NCBI GenBank assembly: GCA_038230515.1
Contig: JBBRND010000018.1
Coordinates: forward strand, 27,352 to 91,351
Source: JAPLDB01 sp038230515
GTDB taxonomy: Bacteria; Bacteroidota; Bacteroidia; AKYH767-A; 2013-40CM-41-45
DNA length: 64,000 bases
Direction: 5' to 3'
Both the position numbers and the translations under genes were made by a program. Numbering within the stretch: the first letter of the stretch is position 1; every line of letters begins with the position of its first letter. Shown in pieces: positions 51,064-59,518 of this stretch. Under the pieces are notes generated by a model. It saw only the letters and a list, made by a program, of their open reading frames with translations. It made no database searches and was not told where the DNA came from.

Positions 51064-52305
51064 TTACTCATCCACTCGTACTGCATCCAGGTTTATTTTC
51101 CGTTCCACCAATTTTTTTGCAGGATACCAGGCGGCAACCAACCCGATTGCAAACACGGTGATGAAAACATAAATAAAATCTTTCAACTCCATCGTAACCG
51201 GATACGCATCTACCACAAAGCTGCCGCTGTTGCCAAGTTCAATAATTCCGAATCGCTGCTGAAGAAAACAAATAACTCCCCCAATCAGTAATCCGAACAT
51301 GGCACCGATGGTTGTAATCATCAACCCTTCAATCAAAAATATTTTGCGGATAAGAACAGAATCAGCACCCATGCTGAAAAGCACGGCAATGTCTTTTTGC
51401 TTTTCGATAATGAGCATCGTGAGCGATCCGACTACGTTGAACGTTGCGATGAGAAGAATAAAAGCAAGGATGAGAAACACCGCCCACTTCTCGCTTTTCA
51501 TTATGCGGTAGAGAAGTGCATGCTGCTCAAACCGCGATTGCACATTGAATTTATTTCCGAGAATATTTTTCAGTTGCGATTCAAGTTCATCATTGTTTGC
51601 GGAAGAAGCCATTGCAATTTCAATGGAGGAAACATTTTTTTCATCCTCCAGCATTTCGCGCGCAAAGCCAAGCGGAACTAAAATATACTTGCTGTCAAAA
51701 TCCTGCTGAATGGCAAACACCCCGATGGGAGAAATAAATCTCCGGTTGAAGGCCTCTTCAGGATGACTGAGCGAACCCGCATTTTTTCGCGGAGCATACA
51801 GATCGAGCTGGGAAAATAAATCTCCGAGGTTGAGTTGAAGATTGTAAGCAATGGCTCCGCCCACCACAGCAAAGTCAGTATCACCGCGATGAAGAAGGAA
51901 ATTACCATCAGCCATCATGGTATCCACACCGCTCACTTTTGCAAACTCATCATCCACACCTTTAATGGTAACAATGTATTGCTTGTCGTGATATTTTACG
52001 AGTGCATTTTCTTCGAGCGAAAGAGAAACAGCAGCAACTCCATCAATGTGTTTTATTTTTTTGATGAGAGATGAATCGGGCAAGAATGTTTTTCCTTCCA
52101 CGGCAGTAATCTTAATCTGCGGATCGAAAGAATTGTAAAGAGAAACCACCAGCGATTCAAAACCATTGAATACCGAAAGCACAACTATCAACGCACCCGT
52201 TCCGACCATGACACCGAGCATGGAGATGAGTGAAACAATGTTGATGGCGCGTTGCGATTTCTTTGAGAAGAAATACCTGCGGGCTATGAAGAGCGGAAGA
52301 TTCAC
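51064..52305 (-). CDS. Lipoprotein-releasing ABC transporter permease (LolC/LolE type)
   Basis: 413 residues from a GTG at 52305 (NLPLFIARRYFFSKKSQRAINIVS is the conserved start). The open frame continues 53 codons further upstream, but that part is formed by intergenic repeat DNA and does not look like protein. There is a MacB-like periplasmic domain (about 50-235) between the first membrane span (ISMLGVMVGTGALIVVLSVFNGFE) and three C-terminal spans with FtsX motifs (AVFLILAFILLIATFNVVGSLTMLI, IFLIEGLMI). Working with LolD it would release lipoproteins from the inner membrane to LolA. No lolD is adjacent. Confidence 0.9.
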   Translation of the reverse strand: MNLPLFIARRYFFSKKSQRAINIVSLISMLGVMVGTGALIVVLSVFNGFESLVVSLYNSFDPQIKITAVEGKTFLPDSSLIKKIKHIDGVAAVSLSLEENALVKYHDKQYIVTIKGVDDEFAKVSGVDTMMADGNFLLHRGDTDFAVVGGAIAYNLQLNLGDLFSQLDLYAPRKNAGSLSHPEEAFNRRFISPIGVFAIQQDFDSKYILVPLGFAREMLEDEKNVSSIEIAMASSANNDELESQLKNILGNKFNVQSRFEQHALLYRIMKSEKWAVFLILAFILLIATFNVVGSLTMLIIEKQKDIAVLFSMGADSVLIRKIFLIEGLMITTIGAMFGLLIGGVICFLQQRFGIIELGNSGSFVVDAYPVTMELKDFIYVFITVFAIGLVAAWYPAKKLVERKINLDAVRVDE

Positions 52306-52373
52306 AAGGCAAATTTGCGTTGAGCGAAAGTACAGTTCAAATATACATTCGTGAAATAAAAATAAAACGCCAT

Positions 52374-52448
52374 CATCGAATACGAACAGGATCGAATGTA
52401 CGAAAGAAGGCAGATTCGTAAATTCGTTTGAATTGGTATTCGTTGATG
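52374..52448. repeat. MITE-like 75-bp element, copy 1
   Basis: Begins CATCGAATACGA and ends GTATTCGTTGATG, so its ends are imperfect inverted repeats. The centre is ATTCGTAAATTCGT. The reverse complement of 62967-63037 matches it along nearly the whole length with a few small indels. Confidence 0.75.
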
Positions 52449-52539
52449 TGCAGACGAAAACCAAGTTGAAACATCTGAAAAAAATTAAACGAGTTTTGAA
52501 AGAGAATTTCTATTTCTACATTAGCAGAAAATTATTGTC

Positions 52540-53004
52540 ATGCTGAAATATTTTAGTGCCATACTGATTACAGTCGCCATTGTTTTTGTGACGGCTTCTT
52601 TCACCACAACTCCACCGGTTGATGATGCATTCAAAAACCTGAAAGTGCTTCCGAAAAATATTACCGATGAACAACTGGATTCGGTGATGGATCATTTTAA
52701 AATATCATTGGGAGTGAAGTGCGGCTTCTGCCACGCACAAATGGCTGTTGCAGACAGCACAGGAAGAAAGCATCTCGATTTTGCCAGCGATGCAAAAGAA
52801 GAAAAACAAACAGCACGTGAAATGTACCAGATGACGGCATACCTGAACGCTACTTATTTTAATCCGGATCACTCAACTCAACCCGATACTTTACACACCG
52901 TGATTTGTTACACGTGCCATCGCGGTAGCCATGAACCCGAAGCAAGTAAATTATTCCCGCAGTTGGATTCTCTGATGCAACTGGATCACAAGAGAAAAAA
53001 ATAA
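52540..53004 (+). CDS. Dihaem c-type cytochrome (CytoC_RC-like)
   Basis: 154 residues. N-terminal signal segment ILITVAIVFVTASFTT. Two haem motifs: CGFCH (61-65) and CYTCH (123-127). FKNLKVLPKNITDEQLDSVMDHFKISLGVKCGFCH is the pattern of the reaction-centre-type cytochrome family (PF02276) widespread in non-photosynthetic Bacteroidota and Acidobacteriota. It carries electrons in the periplasm; its partners are unknown. Stands alone, divergent from the LolC/E-type gene. Confidence 0.88.
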   Translation: MLKYFSAILITVAIVFVTASFTTTPPVDDAFKNLKVLPKNITDEQLDSVMDHFKISLGVKCGFCHAQMAVADSTGRKHLDFASDAKEEKQTAREMYQMTAYLNATYFNPDHSTQPDTLHTVICYTCHRGSHEPEASKLFPQLDSLMQLDHKRKK

Positions 53005-53054
53005 ATGCCCGTCCCGAACCCTTCCTAAAGGTAGGGGAGAAAAAGTCAGGTCAT

Positions 53055-53423
53055 CTAAAACGGCAGATCGTCTTTCAGATCACTGCGCATTTCGTTTTGC
53101 TCAGGGATTGGTTCGTAGTCCATATCAGGAGAAGATGAAGCAGAACCCTTTTCAATCTTCCACGCTTCAAGCGAATTAAAATATTTTATTTCTCCCTGCG
53201 GACTTTTCCATTCTCTTCCGCGCAGGTTGAATGAAACGGTTATTTCATCACCCAGGTTTACGGAGTCAAGAAGAGAACATTTATCCTGCGTAAGTTGAAA
53301 TGAAATGTACTGTGGATATTGAGATGACTCATCCGTCAACACAAATTCACGTTTGCGGAAACGTTCGCTTACTTTTTGCTCTTCTCCTTTTAATTTTAGT
53401 TTTCCTTTTGCTTCTAATGCCAT
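53055..53423 (-). CDS. DUF3127 protein with SSB-like acidic tail
   Basis: 122 residues. An OB-like beta domain at about 1-95 (GKLKLKGEEQKVSERFRKREFVL, SFQLTQDKCSLLDSVNLGDEITVSFNLRGREW, YFNSLEAWKIE) matches DUF3127, and a disordered acidic tail ends in DDLPF. That ending resembles the C-terminal tip of single-stranded DNA-binding protein (DDxPF) which recruits DNA repair proteins. DNA binding is thus inferred, not shown. It is last in a minus-strand group after the M16 and TfoX-like genes, with a 27-bp gap. Confidence 0.83.
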   Translation of the reverse strand: MALEAKGKLKLKGEEQKVSERFRKREFVLTDESSQYPQYISFQLTQDKCSLLDSVNLGDEITVSFNLRGREWKSPQGEIKYFNSLEAWKIEKGSASSSPDMDYEPIPEQNEMRSDLKDDLPF

Positions 53424-53450
53424 AAATTATTCTTTTAAATGTTGCTTAAC

Positions 53451-53768
53451 TTATTTTGAATTTTCATTTACATACTTCATTGCTGCATCTGCAAGTTTCG
53501 CCCATTCCTTTTCATGAACCGGTTTCACCTGCACCCACTCTTTCATGTCGCGGTTCGCGCCTGACGGATCAAAGAGTTTTGATCCCTTTAGTGACAATGC
53601 TTTTTTGTGATCATCGCCACCAAGTTTGAAGACCATGTCACCGTTGAAGAAACAGGAGAATGCTTTGCTGTTTATCTTCAGACATGGCTTGCCGAACATC
53701 TTGCTTATTTCTGCTTTGTGTTTCTTTGCAAGCGCTTCTCCAATGGAATTATATTTTTCTTCTGACAT
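53451..53768 (-). CDS. TfoX N-terminal-domain-like protein
   Basis: 105 residues from ATG 53768, chosen because the longer frame runs into the M16 gene. KYNSIGEALAKKHKAEISKMFGKPCLKINSKAFSCFFNGDMVFKLGG fits the TfoX_N fold (PF04993), which occurs alone in many Bacteroidota without a known link to competence. Cytoplasmic. Begins 7 bp after the M16 stop, so cotranscribed with it. Confidence 0.75.
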   Translation of the reverse strand: MSEEKYNSIGEALAKKHKAEISKMFGKPCLKINSKAFSCFFNGDMVFKLGGDDHKKALSLKGSKLFDPSGANRDMKEWVQVKPVHEKEWAKLADAAMKYVNENSK

Positions 53769-53775
53769 TAAAGCA

Positions 53776-56511
53776 TCAGTTGGTTTTCTTCCGGTTGAAA
53801 TCTCCCGCCTGCACAAATGAAATTTTCTCCGGCTTCAACCATTTTTTCATCGTGGCATTTAACTGATCAACGGTGAGTGCAGAAATTTTCTTCTCCAGGT
53901 CTTCATTCCATTTCATTGTGCGGTTCAGAAAAAGATTTCCGGAAAGTTTTCCGGCAAGACCTCCATCCTGTGCACGGCTCACGTTTTGTCCCTGCAAGTA
54001 GCCACTCACAGCATTCTTCAATTCATCTGCAGTGTAACCATCCTTCACCACTTTCTCAATCTCCTCTTTGTAAGCTGCAACAAGATGATCGGAATTATCG
54101 GGATTGAAAATTGCATACGAACCAAAGCTGCCCGCTTTATCAATAGGATCTGCAGTTAACCAACTGCCCACTCCATAACTGATACCCTCTTTCTGACGGA
54201 TGCGCGTTGCAAGACGCGAGTTCAAAAATCCACCGCCCAGAATGTAATTGCCCATGATGAGCGCAGGGTAATCGGGATCATCATCGCGGAGCACAAGATT
54301 GTAGCCCGCCATCATCATAGCGTTTGCTTTGTCAGGAGTATTTACTTTTTCTGATTTTGAAGCAACATCCCAGTTTGGTTTAACAGCGTGCTCGTATTTG
54401 TTCGGGGCGCGCCACATCTCCAGCATGTTTTTTAATTCAGCAGTAACAGCCGCATCATCAAAATCGCCAACCACTCCCACCGTTGCATTTTCGCTCTGAT
54501 AAAAATCAGTGTAGAATTTCTTTACATCATCAAGTGTGAGAGCATTCACTGCGGTAGTATTTTCTTCAGGAGTCATCGAATAACGGAAATCACTCTTGTC
54601 ATATTGATTCATCATGCGTTGAAAATTTGTTGAAGCAATTGCCTGCGGCTCGCTTTTATTTTGCTCGATACTTGCAAGTTCTTCCTGCTTCATCTTTTCA
54701 AATTCATCAGCAGGAAAAGTTGGTTGATGTAAAATTTCATTCACCAACTGAAGTACTGAAACCAATTTGTCCTTCACAGTTTCAATAGAAACAGTAACAC
54801 TTTGTCCACTGCCTCCTATACTTACTTTCGCTTTCAGATTATCCCATGCGTCAGTAATTTGCTTACGCGATTTATTTTTTGTTCCCATTTCCAGCATACC
54901 GGCAGTAAACGAAGAAACAGTTCCTTTATTCTGTAACGTAGTTTGAGTTCCGATGCGAAGTGTGATATTCACGTTCACGGAACTTCCGCGAGTAGATTTT
55001 TTCAGGAGCGAATATTTTGCTCCTCCTTTAAATGTTGTACTCACCGTTCTGCTGTCAATGTTTGCAGGAGAAGGATCGAATGCCTCTGCAGCAGCCATCA
55101 CTGCTTTGCCTTTGTAGTCCTTCACTAAACTATTTACATCCGGTGTTGCGGGAATTGCAGCGCGATCAGGGTTCGCATCAGGAATAAAAATTCCGGTGGT
55201 GCGGTTGGATGGTTTGAAATATGCTTTCGCTACGCGATTCACATCGTCCGCAGTTACCTTCTCTACGTTATCACGATAAAGAAAAACCAAACGCCAGTCG
55301 CCTTGCGCAATAAATTCGCTAAGCGTTAAACCTACGCGATCACTTTTATTAAACATCAACTCAACATCAGTCAGCAATTTTGTTTTCGCACGATTTAATT
55401 CTTCGGCAGTAACAGGAACATATTTCAAACTGTCGAGCACATTCATCATTGCCTTCTTTGCATCATCAAGAGATTTCTCTTTCAATACATCTGCAGAATA
55501 ATAGGTGAAGCCGGCATCCTTCATTGCATCGGCATAGCCGTACATACTTGACGCTTTCTTCGTTTCAACGAGTGCTTTGTACAAGCGGCCTGATGGTTCG
55601 TTTGTGAGAATGTCGTTGAGTACATCAATGGCTGCGTAATCAGAATGTGATCCGGCAGGAATGTGATAGCCACAAGCTACTACCTGAACATCTCCGACTC
55701 TCTTCAGTTCAACAAGGCGCTCTCCGTCCTGTGTTGGCTCCACAGTGTATGCTTCCTGCAATACACGTGTTGGTTTCGGAATCGTGCCGAAGTACTCATT
55801 TACAAGCGCCATGGTTTTTTCCTCATCCACTTTACCCGCTATCGTAAGCACGGCATCATCCGGCTGATAATATTTATGGTAGAATGCCTGAAGGTTTTCT
55901 ATCGGAACTTTTTCAATATCTTCTTTCGAACCGATGGTTGACTTACCGTAGTTGTGCCAGAGATATGCTGTTGACATGATTCGTTCTTCAAGAATCCGTG
56001 AAGGATTGTTTTCTCCGCGCTCAAATTCATTTCTTACTACACTGAATTCTGTTTCCAGATCTTTTTTTGCAATGAAAGAATTGATCATGCGGTCGCTTTC
56101 AAGATCGAGCGCCCATTTTAGATTTTCATCTGAGGCAGAAAATGTTTCAAAATAATTTGTGCGGTCGTATGAAGTGCTGCCGTTTGGTCTTGCACCGTGC
56201 GATGAAAGTTCATCAGGAATGTTGGTGTGTTTGGTACTTCCTTTGAAAACCATGTGCTCCAGAAGATGAGCCATTCCCGTTTCCCCATAACCTTCCACAC
56301 GCGAACCAACGAGGTAGGTTATGTTTACTGTCATGGTTGCTTTTGAAGGATCAGGAAAAATCAAGACGCGCAAACCATTGGCAAGTTTGTACTCCGTGAT
56401 TCCTTCTACTGATGTTACTTTGACCGGAGCAGGAGTTGATTTTTTTTCCGGTTGAGAAAATGAAGTGGCTGCAATGAGCGACATCATCAAAACTAAAGCT
56501 TGCTTTTTCAT
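53776..56511 (-). CDS. Periplasmic M16 (insulinase-type) zinc protease, two-domain
   Basis: 911 residues from ATG 56511, which gives a clean signal peptide (MKKQALVLMMSLIAATSFSQ); the frame opens 14 codons earlier. The N-terminal half has the inverted zinc motif HLLEH (82-86) with downstream Glu in SVVRNEFERGENN. The C-terminal half is the inactive M16 partner domain. Full-length fused form as in Bacteroidota PqqL-type peptidases. It degrades peptides in the periplasm. First gene of the group with the TfoX-like and DUF3127 genes. Confidence 0.93.
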   Translation of the reverse strand: MKKQALVLMMSLIAATSFSQPEKKSTPAPVKVTSVEGITEYKLANGLRVLIFPDPSKATMTVNITYLVGSRVEGYGETGMAHLLEHMVFKGSTKHTNIPDELSSHGARPNGSTSYDRTNYFETFSASDENLKWALDLESDRMINSFIAKKDLETEFSVVRNEFERGENNPSRILEERIMSTAYLWHNYGKSTIGSKEDIEKVPIENLQAFYHKYYQPDDAVLTIAGKVDEEKTMALVNEYFGTIPKPTRVLQEAYTVEPTQDGERLVELKRVGDVQVVACGYHIPAGSHSDYAAIDVLNDILTNEPSGRLYKALVETKKASSMYGYADAMKDAGFTYYSADVLKEKSLDDAKKAMMNVLDSLKYVPVTAEELNRAKTKLLTDVELMFNKSDRVGLTLSEFIAQGDWRLVFLYRDNVEKVTADDVNRVAKAYFKPSNRTTGIFIPDANPDRAAIPATPDVNSLVKDYKGKAVMAAAEAFDPSPANIDSRTVSTTFKGGAKYSLLKKSTRGSSVNVNITLRIGTQTTLQNKGTVSSFTAGMLEMGTKNKSRKQITDAWDNLKAKVSIGGSGQSVTVSIETVKDKLVSVLQLVNEILHQPTFPADEFEKMKQEELASIEQNKSEPQAIASTNFQRMMNQYDKSDFRYSMTPEENTTAVNALTLDDVKKFYTDFYQSENATVGVVGDFDDAAVTAELKNMLEMWRAPNKYEHAVKPNWDVASKSEKVNTPDKANAMMMAGYNLVLRDDDPDYPALIMGNYILGGGFLNSRLATRIRQKEGISYGVGSWLTADPIDKAGSFGSYAIFNPDNSDHLVAAYKEEIEKVVKDGYTADELKNAVSGYLQGQNVSRAQDGGLAGKLSGNLFLNRTMKWNEDLEKKISALTVDQLNATMKKWLKPEKISFVQAGDFNRKKTN

Positions 56512-56559
56512 TATTGAGGTGTTTGAGTTAAGGTAAAGAAGATATGTTGACAAAATATG

Positions 56560-57273
56560 TTACCAGCCGATGCGAAGTTTTACACCTGCATGAATTGTCG
56601 GACGCAAATAATAGGTCTCGTCTCTGTTTCCGGAAACATAAACCTTCGTGCTGCCGAAAGAAGTTTCACTTACAGAATTATCATAACGGTTGCTAAGAAT
56701 TCCACGTACTCCGATGCCATAATAAATTTCAAGCCCGAATGTCTTTCCCATTGGGAATATATTGCCAAGAGTGAGTTGCAAACCAATACGGTGACGGAAG
56801 CGATGCTGATAAATTTGCTCTGTTACTTTACTCTCCACTTTGTTTACCGTTGTTGTGGAATCATGTCCGGTATCAAACCATTCATTCGGGAAATAAAGAT
56901 ATTGATAGTTCAACCCGGGAGCGATGTAGCTTTTTCTAGCGGAATTATCACCAAGTTTCTTGTAAATTTTGAAAGCGATACTTCCCGCAAATCCATGCTC
57001 GTAAAAATATTGCGATTTCGTCCAGTCTTTTGCTTTTGCTAGCAGAACATTATTGCGGTAAATAAATCCACCATGCAACTCAATACCTTGCTTCTCCGAA
57101 ACTGAATGCTCGTATCCAAGATTGATTTCATTTACGAGGTATTGTCCGAGGTTAAAGGTAAATGCATTTTTTTGCTGCTGAACTCCATACACGTTATACT
57201 GTGCTCTTGCATTTTGCGAAAGAGCAAAGCATAAAAGCAATAAAACATGTAGGAGGAAAGAATTCTTTTTCAC
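56560..57273 (-). CDS. Outer membrane beta-barrel protein, unknown
   Basis: 237 residues. Signal peptide MKKNSFLLHVLLLLCFALSQNARAQ, then about ten beta-strands (FTFNLGQYLVNEINLGYEHS, IELHGGFIYRNN, SYIAPGLNYQYLYF, RIGLQLTLGNIFPMG, IYYGIGVRGI) ending in AGVKLRIGW with an aromatic last residue. This is the pattern of a small outer-membrane barrel of the DUF3575/PorT-like type. Function not recognised. It lies 48 bp upstream of the M16 gene and may be cotranscribed with it. Confidence 0.75.
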   Translation of the reverse strand: MKKNSFLLHVLLLLCFALSQNARAQYNVYGVQQQKNAFTFNLGQYLVNEINLGYEHSVSEKQGIELHGGFIYRNNVLLAKAKDWTKSQYFYEHGFAGSIAFKIYKKLGDNSARKSYIAPGLNYQYLYFPNEWFDTGHDSTTTVNKVESKVTEQIYQHRFRHRIGLQLTLGNIFPMGKTFGLEIYYGIGVRGILSNRYDNSVSETSFGSTKVYVSGNRDETYYLRPTIHAGVKLRIGW

Positions 57274-57291
57274 AGCATGGAACTATTTGTA

Positions 57292-57299
57292 CAAAGATA
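57292..57299 (-). promoter_or_regulatory. -7 promoter box (TATCTTTG) of the OMP gene
   Basis: TAnnTTTG match on the minus strand, 18 bases before the ATG at 57273. Confidence 0.5.
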
Positions 57300-57402
57300 C
57301 TTGATTCTGTTCTTGGGGAAATCCCACTTAGCGATGCAAATTAGATTTACAAATCAATCCTGCAAAATTATTTTTGAAGGAATAAAGCTCAACCCTGAAG
57401 CT

Positions 57403-59451
57403 TCAATTTACCACCACAAATTTTCTTGATGAAACTGCTTCATCAATATTAATGCGAAGAAAATAAACTCCGCAGGACAACTGATGAGCAATACTGAGGT
57501 AATGGTTTCCTTGATTGAAAATACTATTTGCAATCGTTAATATTTTATTGCCCAGTAAATCATCAATGTCAATAATTACATGAGAAGTTTTTTCCAGGTT
57601 GAAATCAATGTTCAGTTGAGAGGACGAAGGAACGGGAGAAATCTGAAATGAGTTGAGAGCTGAATTGTTTTCTGCAATATCAAGAGGACTTCCCAACAGG
57701 TTGATGTCATCAATATAAAGATTATTGCCGCCAGCGCTTATTGCCTGAAACTTTAAACGTACACTTGGCTTGCCTCCGAAAATTACTGCACTCACTGCAT
57801 CCTGTCTCCAATCATTAGTGCCGGGAGTAAAGGCAGATGAATGAGGCTGAACGGTAGCGAGCCCTGCTCCGGATTTTGTGTAACGCAGTATCCATGTTTC
57901 TCCGCAGTTGAGAGAATAATAAATTTTTAACGCATCATGTCTGGAAGTATCTGTTCTTTGAGAGTAAGCAACTTTAAACGTAAATGAAATATTCTGAAGC
58001 CCGGTAAAGTCAAATGACGGTGTGATGTACTCATCAATTTCTCCGTCAGCATTTCCTGAAAAGTTATTCATCTTCATTGAATGAATTCCTGATGCATGAG
58101 CAGAAGTAACCTGCTGCCAGGTATTTCCATTATCGTAATTTAAAACATTAGCATCTGTTCCGGGAAAACTGTTTTCAAATCCTTCAGCATAGGGAATAGG
58201 TTGCGGAGTTGAGCTTGCAACTACGATATAGGAAGTTCTTGTTTTGGTATCGCTGCCGGTTGCATTGGAAACGGTGAGTGTAGCATCGTACGTTCCTGAG
58301 TTGTTGTAAACAATTATCGGAAAAGAATCTGTTGAAGTTGACGGATTGCCTCCGGGAAAACTCCAGTTCCATGAAGTCGGTTGTCCCTGCCATGAGAGAT
58401 CATTGTATTGAACAGTATCTCCTGAACAAAGAAATGTTCTGCTCACGTTGAAATCGGATACGGGGGCGCACACCGCAGCAGCAGAACCATCTGTGCCTGT
58501 TGCAAGCAAATTCGCTACAATCCATAAATTATTTCTTGCACCTGTAGAAGAGTTAAGCGCTGCACGCATACGGGTTTTCTGCCCTTCGGTAAACATGTTG
58601 CAACAGTAGGAATACTCCATATAGTTCTGTACATTTTCCAGAGCAGGTGGATTGCAAATTGAACCGTTGAGATTGCACGATGTCCATCCTTTAGTTAGTG
58701 GTGTATCACCCACTCCATCGTCACCACATGCAACACCTGGATTGTTGGTGCTTCCCCACACGTGAGCAAGATTGAAACAATGTCCAATCTCATGAGTAAG
58801 TACGCGCGAACGACCAAGAGTACCTGTACCGATGCTTCCGATGTATCCGTGAATTGCAATTACTCCATCAGCACCTGCGGGAGCAGTGCCGGGATAATAG
58901 GCATAAGCAGCAGCACCTGCATTTCCCAATGTTGCAACAATCCATACATTCAGATATTGATTCGATGGCCACGGATTTAATTTCGAACCATCATCAGCAT
59001 TGTAAGTTAGCATTGACTGAATGCGATCAATGCCGTTCGTGCAATTTCCGTTCGGATCAATCGTAGCTAGCCGAAATTCTATTTCGCAATCCGCTGCAAT
59101 GGGCTTGAATACGGAAACAATGGAGGCAGTATCATAACTCAACTTTCGGTAGTCTTCATTTAAGATTCTCATCTGATCATAAATCTGCGCATCAGAAATA
59201 TTCTCAGGTCCATAGTTATGAATGATGTGAAAGACAATTGGAATAATAAGAACAGTTCCTGACGGTCGTTCATGAGAATGTTGACTCACAAAGCTTGCCG
59301 TAAAGTTTTCCAACTGCTGCTGCACCTGAAGCATTTCCGGATGCTGCAGAATGAGCTGATTATAAACCTCTGTGGTGTAACAATGTTTTTCCTCTTGCGC
59401 GAAAGCAACAGTAGTACACAAAAACAAAAAAGATAAAATGGATTTTCTCAT
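57403..59451 (-). CDS. Secreted M43 (pappalysin-type) metalloprotease with PKD and T9SS domains
   Basis: 682 residues from ATG 59451, giving the signal peptide MRKSILSFLFLCTTVAFAQ; the frame opens 7 codons earlier. A propeptide-like start with HCYTTEV (a possible cysteine switch) is followed by the M43 metzincin domain: HEIGHCFNLAH (His220, His224, His230) and a Met-turn at CCNMFTEGQ. Then come a PKD domain (about 330-410), a MAM/jelly-roll-like domain (about 415-590) and a type A sorting domain (FQISPVPSSSQLNI to KFVVVN). Exported by T9SS to digest proteins outside. Close paralog of 59519-61627. Confidence 0.92.
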   Translation of the reverse strand: MRKSILSFLFLCTTVAFAQEEKHCYTTEVYNQLILQHPEMLQVQQQLENFTASFVSQHSHERPSGTVLIIPIVFHIIHNYGPENISDAQIYDQMRILNEDYRKLSYDTASIVSVFKPIAADCEIEFRLATIDPNGNCTNGIDRIQSMLTYNADDGSKLNPWPSNQYLNVWIVATLGNAGAAAYAYYPGTAPAGADGVIAIHGYIGSIGTGTLGRSRVLTHEIGHCFNLAHVWGSTNNPGVACGDDGVGDTPLTKGWTSCNLNGSICNPPALENVQNYMEYSYCCNMFTEGQKTRMRAALNSSTGARNNLWIVANLLATGTDGSAAAVCAPVSDFNVSRTFLCSGDTVQYNDLSWQGQPTSWNWSFPGGNPSTSTDSFPIIVYNNSGTYDATLTVSNATGSDTKTRTSYIVVASSTPQPIPYAEGFENSFPGTDANVLNYDNGNTWQQVTSAHASGIHSMKMNNFSGNADGEIDEYITPSFDFTGLQNISFTFKVAYSQRTDTSRHDALKIYYSLNCGETWILRYTKSGAGLATVQPHSSAFTPGTNDWRQDAVSAVIFGGKPSVRLKFQAISAGGNNLYIDDINLLGSPLDIAENNSALNSFQISPVPSSSQLNIDFNLEKTSHVIIDIDDLLGNKILTIANSIFNQGNHYLSIAHQLSCGVYFLRINIDEAVSSRKFVVVN

Positions 59452-59470
59452 TGATGGATCTTGATAAAAC

Positions 59471-59503
59471 AAAAAACCATTCTGTTTTCTCAGAATGGTT
59501 TTT
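59471..59503 (-). terminator. Terminator between the two M43 genes
   Basis: On the minus strand AAAAACCATTCTG pairs with CAGAATGGTTTTT, then TG and TTTT, 15 bases past the stop at 59519. It ends one M43 transcript just before the start of the other. Confidence 0.85.
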
Positions 59504-59518
59504 CAAATGGAAGGTTTT

